A stretch of DNA of 47,636 bases. Source: Microcaldota archaeon (lineage in GTDB: Archaea > Micrarchaeota > Micrarchaeia > Micrarchaeales > CABMGC01). Below are positions 42,854 to 47,636 of the stretch, piece by piece. Position 1 is the first letter of the stretch. Each line of letters starts with the position of its first letter. A model generated the notes under the pieces. It did not search any database. It saw nothing but the letters and a program-made list of their open reading frames with translations, and was not told the DNA's origin. The stretch lies in the NCBI GenBank assembly GCA_021827925.1, contig JAKATZ010000018.1, positions 1-47,636 of the forward strand. Reading direction: 5' to 3'. The translations under genes and the position numbers were made by a program.

Positions 42854-43225
42854 GTGGTGGGAGAAACGTTTTATAACATACACGTCATCCCCTCTTCCGC
42901 CTTGTCGGATATCCCATTATCATATCAGAATAGGCAAGGTGGGATAGTGGGAAGTGGAAAAACAAAAGTGCAGAGAGAGGGACATCCTTACGGTTTGTTT
43001 TTTATAAAAACCGAAAAGAGTTGTAATGCGGATGTTTTCGCAAAAAAAGTGATGGGTAGAAAAGGTGTTGAGGAGATATTGCTCACCACTGGAGAATATG
43101 CGTTCGTAGTAAAGGCAAAGACTATTCCTGAGAAGGCACATGATGATGTGGGGAGATATTTGAAGGAGAGATTTGGGCAGTGCATGAAGATTGAGAGCCA
43201 TATCAGATACAGGAGGATTAGATGA
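42854..43225 (+). CDS. Stand-alone RAM (Lrp/AsnC ligand-binding) domain protein
   Basis: 123 residues from a GTG (42854; the next codon is also GTG). The first 40 residues are unrecognised; residues 45-120 match the RAM fold: YGLFFIKTEKSC...FAKKVMGRKGVEEILLTTGEYAFVVKAKT, with the GxxEILLTTGEY core. There is no helix-turn-helix, so it may modulate an Lrp protein by heteromeric assembly, possibly the divergent regulator next door, or bind a small molecule on its own. A TATA-like TTATATAC near 42804-42811 lies upstream. Its stop overlaps the next small gene (ATGA). Confidence 0.7.
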   Translation: MVGETFYNIHVIPSSALSDIPLSYQNRQGGIVGSGKTKVQREGHPYGLFFIKTEKSCNADVFAKKVMGRKGVEEILLTTGEYAFVVKAKTIPEKAHDDVGRYLKERFGQCMKIESHIRYRRIR

Positions 43226-43377
43226 GTATATTATCTAAATTTCATAAGAAGAGCGAAGTGAAAGAAAAACGGATAAAAGTGATCAAAGAGGCAGAGAACG
43301 TATGGCGTCTGGTCTATGAGGAGGAGCAGATAGAGCCAATGAAAGCTTGGCATTCTGAAAAGTATTATGTGAACTAA
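43222..43377 (+). CDS. 51-residue charged protein coupled to the RAM protein
   Basis: Starts at the ATG that overlaps the preceding stop by 4 nt, with AGGAGG 7 nt upstream, the best ribosome binding site in this island. The product is highly charged and helical (KKSEVKEKRIKVIKEAENV, then LVYEEEQIEP) and ends WHSEKYYVN. No family recognised. The translational coupling to the RAM protein argues for a joint function. Confidence 0.65.
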   Translation: MSILSKFHKKSEVKEKRIKVIKEAENVWRLVYEEEQIEPMKAWHSEKYYVN

Positions 43378-43408
43378 ATGTGCATATCATACTGACGTCA
43401 GGCGGAGA

Positions 43409-43453
43409 AAGCCCTGGCAGCGTCCGCAGTACCCCACTGCGCGGCCAGGGCTT
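43409..43453 (+). ncRNA. Strong GC-rich stem-loop, possible structured RNA or 3'UTR element
   Basis: Outer stem AAGCCCTGGC (43409-43418)/GCCAGGGCTT (43444-43453), 10 bp; inner stem CGCAGT (43425-43430)/ACTGCG (43436-43441) with loop ACCCC. It stands out as GC-rich within an AT-rich island, lies 32 nt after the 51-residue gene and upstream of a separate promoter for UbiA. There is no T-run to suggest a simple terminator. Confidence 0.5.
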
Positions 43454-43496
43454 CCAATGCGTAGTGTTTTGCTCGGAAAAGTATATTTGCATAAGC

Positions 43497-43505
43497 TTTA
43501 TAAAT
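43497..43505 (+). promoter_or_regulatory. UbiA gene TATA box
   Basis: TTTATAAAT, with predicted transcription start near 43526 and ATG at 43537 behind AAGGGG. Confidence 0.55.
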
Positions 43506-43536
43506 CATAACAGACCATAACTTAAGGGGATGGGGG

Positions 43537-44385
43537 ATGGGACTTCGGTTGAAGGACTGGTACAGTTTAACTAAAGTAAATAGAGTCGTAATGCCTGCTT
43601 CGTGCTTTTTATTAGGAGTGTTTGCGTTCTCGACATTTAATGAATTGTATGTTTTGCCAATATTTACTATTTTATTCCTGTATGCAGCATCAGCAACTTT
43701 GAATGATTTGTCGGATATAGACATTGACAAAATATCAAATCCAGATAGACCACTTCCTGCACGTAAACTTACACGACTAGATACCTTCAAGATATCCATT
43801 TTTTTTGCGATTGTTGGAGTTATCTCTTCGTATTTCATCGGGATTATATTTAATAAACCGTATTTTGTGTTATTTGGGGCAGGGTGGTTAATGCTAGGGA
43901 TTATTTATGCAGTAATTACTTCGCATCATTTTATTACTTCGTCATTTACATTATCACTATCGCACGGCTTACTGCCGTTTTTAGCCTCTCTTTATCTAAG
44001 TAATAGCGCCATGATCAGTTATAAAGCATTGGTCTTCATGGGAGTTATACTAAGTACATTATTTATGACGTATAATGTAAAAGATTTCAAGGATATGGAA
44101 GGAGATAGACTGAGCGGCAGGGTAACTATCCCTCTTCTTAAAGATGCTAGCTTTGGAAAGAAAGTTATGCTGATCCTTTTTATTATGACATTCCCAACAG
44201 CGATCATAGCTTGGATTTTGTTAGACGGATCATACCTTAGTCTGGTTGGATCAGTATTTTTTAGTTTGATTTTGATATATTCTGGTATTGACTTGTTCAA
44301 AGCTAATAGTAGAAAGGAATTTTCAAGGATAATAACTAGATGTACTTATGTGAGGGCACTCTTTATACTTTCCTTCCTATTATAG
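43537..44385 (+). CDS. UbiA-family prenyltransferase
   Basis: 282 residues with eight to nine membrane segments. The two Mg-prenyl-diphosphate motifs are intact: NDLSDIDIDKISNPDRPLP and DFKDMEGDRLSGRVTIP. Closest in style to the archaeal geranylgeranylglyceryl phosphate transferase/chlorophyll-synthase branch. The acceptor is unknown. Being in an AT-rich accessory island beside regulators and a V4R protein, it may serve a modified lipid or quinone-like product and not the core membrane-lipid pathway; I cannot exclude that it is the core DGGGP synthase. The start at 43537 is preferred over the ATG at 43530, which gives only a 14-codon frame. Confidence 0.9.
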   Translation: MGLRLKDWYSLTKVNRVVMPASCFLLGVFAFSTFNELYVLPIFTILFLYAASATLNDLSDIDIDKISNPDRPLPARKLTRLDTFKISIFFAIVGVISSYFIGIIFNKPYFVLFGAGWLMLGIIYAVITSHHFITSSFTLSLSHGLLPFLASLYLSNSAMISYKALVFMGVILSTLFMTYNVKDFKDMEGDRLSGRVTIPLLKDASFGKKVMLILFIMTFPTAIIAWILLDGSYLSLVGSVFFSLILIYSGIDLFKANSRKEFSRIITRCTYVRALFILSFLL

Positions 44386-44390
44386 GAACA

Positions 44391-45533
44391 TTACTGTTCA
44401 CAAACTATTGTCAAGTTATCAGTTGCAGTCCCGCTTGATCTTTTGAATCTAACTTCATGACTTAGACATCCGGAAATAAAACCGGAGATTATGCCTTTTG
44501 GTATTAGATAGTCGGATGTGTCAGAATAAACACTCCACGGATAATACATTAGGACTATTTTTATATTGGTCCCTTTTTTAATAGTAAATACATCGCCCCA
44601 CCCAAGCGAAGGGAAATAGTCATTAATAAATTTTTCATAGTCTTGGCTGCCATATTCTTTTTGTAAATATTTCCCATGTTCGAAGCAGATATCGAACAGA
44701 ACATCGGCGCCTTTTGGTAGCTTGCGTATTTCATTTTCAATTATATATATTAAATTTGAATCAACCATCAAGTAACGTATATCATGATATTTTATCATTC
44801 CTTTCTCATACTTAAAAAAATGTAGATCTAGGAGGGATTTTAGTGAGTTTTTAGCGTGTTCGACTTTTCTCACTGTATTCATATCTTTGTATTTTTTATT
44901 GAAAGGTAGAAGGGTTATGTTGGTATTCCTAAAATGAGTTATTCCTTCTTTTTTAAGTTCCGCGTCAGGTTCTGCTACAATGATACAGGATTTGTCGCCC
45001 CTGCCCTGGCATTTCAATTGTACTCCTTCTACAGCTTTGTCTTTAACCATGTATGCCCAGATGCCGGAGATACCGCCTTCTGCCATTATGTACCCTATTC
45101 CGTTCTTACTGCACACCACATAATCAGTTACTTCTATCTCGAATCTTTTATTTTTGAGAGTTACATTATAATCCGCAGCAGAAGCGTAAGTAGTAGTTAT
45201 AAAACGCGTAAGAAAATACGTAAAAGTTAGGAATTTCTTTGTATCGGTACCGCCAATTTGCGGAAAATTTGATAAACTAGCATAGTTATAACCAAATTGT
45301 TTACCTATAGCGTATAATGCTTGTTTTCCCCTTTCTTTGTATTTATTAACAATATGTTGCTCTATATGCGAAATTAGAGGCTCTTCTAGGAATAGCAGTC
45401 TCCGATAGGATTTAGTCTCATCTCCACTCACTACAGTTACTATAAATCCAGGCGAGTCTAATTTTTGCATTTTTGGGTTTAGAATATGTTGTATGAACCA
45501 AGAAAATGCGCTATCTTTCAATGCCATGTACAT
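44391..45533 (-). CDS. Tandem V4R-domain protein
   Basis: 380 residues from the ATG at 45533; further in-frame codons reach 45581, overlapping the KaiC gene. Residues about 120-205 form a V4R (4-vinyl reductase) domain, with GYIMAEGGISGIWAYM and the signature cysteine segment LKCQGRGDKSCIIVAEP. Residues about 290-380 look like a second copy (SDYLIPKGIISGFISGCLSHEV, ending LTIVCEQ) without the paired cysteines. V4R domains bind small hydrophobic or aromatic ligands and partner regulators. The gene directly follows a KaiC-like ATPase, so a sensory module is likely. It is AT-rich while the KaiC gene is not. Confidence 0.8.
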   Translation of the reverse strand: MYMALKDSAFSWFIQHILNPKMQKLDSPGFIVTVVSGDETKSYRRLLFLEEPLISHIEQHIVNKYKERGKQALYAIGKQFGYNYASLSNFPQIGGTDTKKFLTFTYFLTRFITTTYASAADYNVTLKNKRFEIEVTDYVVCSKNGIGYIMAEGGISGIWAYMVKDKAVEGVQLKCQGRGDKSCIIVAEPDAELKKEGITHFRNTNITLLPFNKKYKDMNTVRKVEHAKNSLKSLLDLHFFKYEKGMIKYHDIRYLMVDSNLIYIIENEIRKLPKGADVLFDICFEHGKYLQKEYGSQDYEKFINDYFPSLGWGDVFTIKKGTNIKIVLMYYPWSVYSDTSDYLIPKGIISGFISGCLSHEVRFKRSSGTATDNLTIVCEQ

Positions 45534-45570
45534 ACCAATAGTGTATTGTCTTTTTCTTGCGCAACGAGCA

Positions 45571-46383
45571 TCAACGCTCAATAACTATCCCGTTGTCATT
45601 GAAATCAAAATTATGACTTACGGTAATTATCTTGGTATTTCGCAATTTTTTGACTTGTATTGACCTGCTTTCTTCTGTGCCTATTTCTCCACGGCTGAGC
45701 GTCACATAACCATCGCAAACATATTCGCTTACTCCGTCAGCCGTGAGCTGGTCATCCTTTCCTGCATCTGTTATGATGAGATTCGTGGTTCTGAGGTCTG
45801 CGAGCGCGTTGATCACCAGATAGATTATTCTGCTTTCCGATGCGCCAGTGTAGAAGGTCCTCCCTTTCGGGTCCTGCCCCAATGCAGGCATGACCTCGTA
45901 CCGATACTTCTTGTCCTTCATCTTCGCCGGGTCTACCGTGATAGAAGGATTCAGGTCGGTCTTGTATGACAGCGGAACGACGAACTGGTCTAGATTTACA
46001 TGGAATATCGAAAGGTTGTCAAAAACAAGCCTTTTTGCGCCAGTTTCCTCAACTGCATCCTCGATCATGCTGAATATGTTTACCTTTATGCTGCCTTCTG
46101 GAACCTTTACAAAAGATACTTTCTTCTGCTTCTCCAACGCGTCGAAATCCCACCCGAATTGCTTTGCCTGCACCTTGAGCTGATCTGCAGGAGCATCGAG
46201 AGAAACGTAGACGCCGGACTCGCCCTGTTTGGCGCCGTTGTAAAGATACTGCAGGCCGAATATCGTCTTTCCCGTGCCTGGAAAGCCAGTTATTAGCACG
46301 TTGAAGCCGCGCGGTATGCCGCCCTCTACCAACTTATCGAATCCGGGTATTCCCGTTTTGGCTCTTTCCATGTCGATCAACAT
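45571..46383 (-). CDS. KaiC-like RecA-fold ATPase, single domain
   Basis: About 270 residues from the ATG at 46383 (alternative 46371). KaiC-type opening TGIPGFDKLVEGGIPRGFNVLITG, Walker A GFPGTGKT, and Walker B-like KRLVFDNLS. The catalytic glutamate pair of KaiC (usually EE after strand 2) reads SLDAPAD, so hydrolysis may be slow. An insertion of about 50 residues (HVNLDQFVVPLSYKTD onward) precedes the last strands. It belongs to archaeal KaiC-like proteins implicated in regulation of motility and signalling. Starts 8 nt after the second KaiC gene; V4R follows. Confidence 0.85.
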   Translation of the reverse strand: MLIDMERAKTGIPGFDKLVEGGIPRGFNVLITGFPGTGKTIFGLQYLYNGAKQGESGVYVSLDAPADQLKVQAKQFGWDFDALEKQKKVSFVKVPEGSIKVNIFSMIEDAVEETGAKRLVFDNLSIFHVNLDQFVVPLSYKTDLNPSITVDPAKMKDKKYRYEVMPALGQDPKGRTFYTGASESRIIYLVINALADLRTTNLIITDAGKDDQLTADGVSEYVCDGYVTLSRGEIGTEESRSIQVKKLRNTKIITVSHNFDFNDNGIVIER

Positions 46384-46391
46384 TTTCAATT

Positions 46392-47135
46392 CTATGCGAA
46401 TATCTCCTTCTTCTTGCTTATCACTATGCCTTCCTCAGTAACATCGAACTGTGGCTGCAGGCTTTTGTACTTGGTGTACCTCATCTTTAACACGGATATC
46501 CTGTGCATCAGCTCCTCGCCATAGCCGTAGCTCGCGAGCTTTATGACGCCGTCGAACATCGAATCCTCAAGCAGGCCGGGTATCCTAACCGAGCTTGCGG
46601 AAGGCACCTCTATGGTCACTATCGTGGTTACCCCGAGCCGGTGTAGATTCTCCACCATAAAGTTTACCGACCTAGTGAATATCCTGTCGTTCTCAAGGAG
46701 AGAACGGAGAAGGCTGAGTGAGTCTATCACTATCAGTTTCGAGCCGGTTGCGGTTACAGTCTTGATTATCTCGGAGATGAACAGAGTCATGTTCTCATCT
46801 GTCTTGAACGCCGTGTCCATCTCTCTCTCGACTATCGTCAGCTTCTTCCTGCCTATCAGGTCCTGTACTCCGCTAAATCCGGGGAACGTGCTAGAAACGT
46901 TCTTCAGCAGGTCGCGCTTTGTCTGGTCTATGGAGATGTCTGCGCAGGGTATCCCTGCCTTTGCACTACGGTAGAGCATCTCGAATGCAAAAAGGCTCTT
47001 GCCAGACCCGGCGTTACCTATTAACAACACCTGATTTCCTTCAGGTATGCCTCCGCCTATCATTTCGTCGAATCCACTAATGCCTGTGCGCAGCCTCGTT
47101 ATTGACGATGCGTCTGCAGAACCCACGTTTCCCAT
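46392..47135 (-). CDS. KaiC-like RecA-fold ATPase, single domain
   Basis: 247 residues from the ATG at 47135; a GTG three codons earlier is in frame. Opening TGISGFDEMIGGGIPEGNQVLLIG, Walker A GNAGSGKS, Walker B-like KLIVIDSLSLLRS, and DISIDQTKRD in place of the usual catalytic glutamates. A paralogue of its downstream neighbour; the two probably form hetero-oligomers. Both lack the second KaiC domain. Confidence 0.85.
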   Translation of the reverse strand: MGNVGSADASSITRLRTGISGFDEMIGGGIPEGNQVLLIGNAGSGKSLFAFEMLYRSAKAGIPCADISIDQTKRDLLKNVSSTFPGFSGVQDLIGRKKLTIVEREMDTAFKTDENMTLFISEIIKTVTATGSKLIVIDSLSLLRSLLENDRIFTRSVNFMVENLHRLGVTTIVTIEVPSASSVRIPGLLEDSMFDGVIKLASYGYGEELMHRISVLKMRYTKYKSLQPQFDVTEEGIVISKKKEIFA

Positions 47136-47144
47136 TTTCCCCAC

Positions 47145-47545
47145 TTTTTAAGCATTGACACATACGATTCTAGTGCACGTAACTGAGCACTCAAAGTATG
47201 CACTTGCTCGAATCCCTTCATTTCCCACTGGCCTCGCATATATAGCATCAGAAAGCTTTATTAACCCTTTACTGAAAGCCTTGATGCTTGCGAGGCAACT
47301 TTGTACCCGCATTCCCCTTAAATCTGTTAGTGGATTTGTGATATTTAAAACTTTGCTGCCCGTTGCAGGAGGGTTCTTAAAGATGGCACATGACTACGAG
47401 ACATTGAAGAGGTTGATAGAAGGATAAGAGACTTAAACAGAAGGGCATTTTGAAGTTTTGCACAGTTAGAATAAGCGCCATGACATGAACACAATCCCAT
47501 AATAGAGGCTATATGAATCCGCACATGCCATGGTTATTTAACAAA
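47145..47545 (+). other. Gene-poor region left of TnpB copy 2
   Basis: About 400 nt without a clear gene. A TATA-like CTTTATTAACC (near 47254) and ATATTTAAAAC (near 47338) are present. The only open reading of note is the 14-codon peptide at 47384 listed separately. Confidence 0.4.
47384..47428 (+). CDS. Possible 14-residue peptide
   Basis: ATG with AGGAGG about 9 nt upstream and a TATA-like box 40 nt upstream; product MAHDYETLKRLIEG. Too short to judge. It may be a leader, a broken gene start or chance. Confidence 0.25.
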
Positions 47546-47636
47546 GTGAGCGGGAAATCCCACACCATTCATGGGTGGGATGAAAGCGAACCGCAGTAAG
47601 GCGTATAAATATGGATGGAAATATAGGTTGCATGGA
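47546..47636 (+). mobile_element. TnpB element copy 2, left end (continues beyond window)
   Basis: 91 bases matching 22919-23009, differing mainly inside the left-end hairpin (47558-47580), including the promoter GTATAAATAT and the first bases of tnpB, whose ATG is at 47632. Preceded by TTAACA, as in copy 1. The rest of the element is outside the window. Confidence 0.88.

Larger units (their letters stand above)
40590..45570. other. AT-rich genomic island
   Basis: Base composition and codon use shift by eye: runs of A and T, codons such as AAA, ATA, TTA, AAT dominate, in contrast to GC-richer genes on both sides. Contents are accessory in kind (GNAT, Lrp-like regulators, UbiA, V4R) and no housekeeping gene lies inside. 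It starts next to tRNA-Tyr, a common integration site, though no integrase or direct repeat is seen. Borders are approximate. Confidence 0.6.

Noticed and set aside
47155-47427. 90-codon frame on the plus strand near the right edge
   Set aside because: No ribosome binding site, low-complexity hydrophobic reading, and it spans two promoter-like elements; only the last 14 codons have expression signals.
1-47636. CRISPR arrays
   Set aside because: No regularly spaced direct repeats of 24-40 bp were seen anywhere; the only array is the 10-bp promoter repeat at 440-476.

Overview
The window is archaeal chromosome. Archaeal-type genes include a fibrillarin-like methyltransferase with separate Kae1 and Bud32 genes, archease, an archaeal-type uL30, a beta-CASP aCPSF2-like nuclease, an Lhr helicase beside an SbcD-related phosphoesterase, an archaeosortase, CDC48-type AAA proteins and an intron-bearing tRNA-Tyr. 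TATA-like boxes about 25 nt upstream of starts, often giving leaderless or short-leader mRNAs, agree with this. The compact layout, small proteins, split transketolase and many membrane or orphan proteins recall an ARMAN/Micrarchaeota-like (DPANN) genome. That placement is inference.

Layout. Positions 1-5128: a divergent pair, a ribbon-helix-helix/nucleotidyltransferase fusion facing a sugar-phosphate operon (PRTase-like protein, LOG-like protein, ribulose-phosphate epimerase, both transketolase halves, transaldolase). Positions 5180-12744: HAD hydrolase, TPR-AAA ATPase, RNase HI, ankyrin protein, phosphoesterase, Lhr helicase, small basic protein. Positions 12748-19700: response regulator with a decayed GGDEF-like domain, secreted protein, M20 peptidase, GNAT-like protein, soluble multi-PAS histidine kinase. 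Positions 19761-22055: FlpA-Kae1-Bud32 RNA-modification operon. Two small membrane proteins follow, then a TnpB-only IS605-type element (22919-24271), a K+ channel and archease.

Positions 25580-28119 hold an archaeosortase followed by a Nudix/uracil-DNA-glycosylase fusion, then tRNA-Ile, a membrane-anchored winged-helix receptor, a CLC channel/transporter, acylphosphatase, an aCPSF2-like nuclease, a coiled-coil protein, a GT4 glycosyltransferase and uL15-uL30. Next are a cell-surface protein, a polytopic-membrane double-AAA ATPase and the intron-bearing tRNA-Tyr.

Positions about 40590-45570 are visibly AT-rich and look like an acquired island: GNAT, a frameshifted double Lrp-like regulator with a perfect palindrome around its promoter, an orphan RAM-domain protein coupled to a 51-residue protein, a strong GC-rich hairpin, a UbiA prenyltransferase and a tandem V4R protein. 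Two KaiC-like ATPases lacking the usual catalytic glutamate pair adjoin it. The window ends in the left end of a second copy of the same TnpB element, which helps define the element's left boundary.

The best candidates for something new are the RHH-nucleotidyltransferase with a helically phased repeat array in its divergent promoter, the Nudix-UDG fusion without Fe-S ligands, the membrane-embedded double AAA protein, and the regulator/UbiA/V4R/KaiC island.
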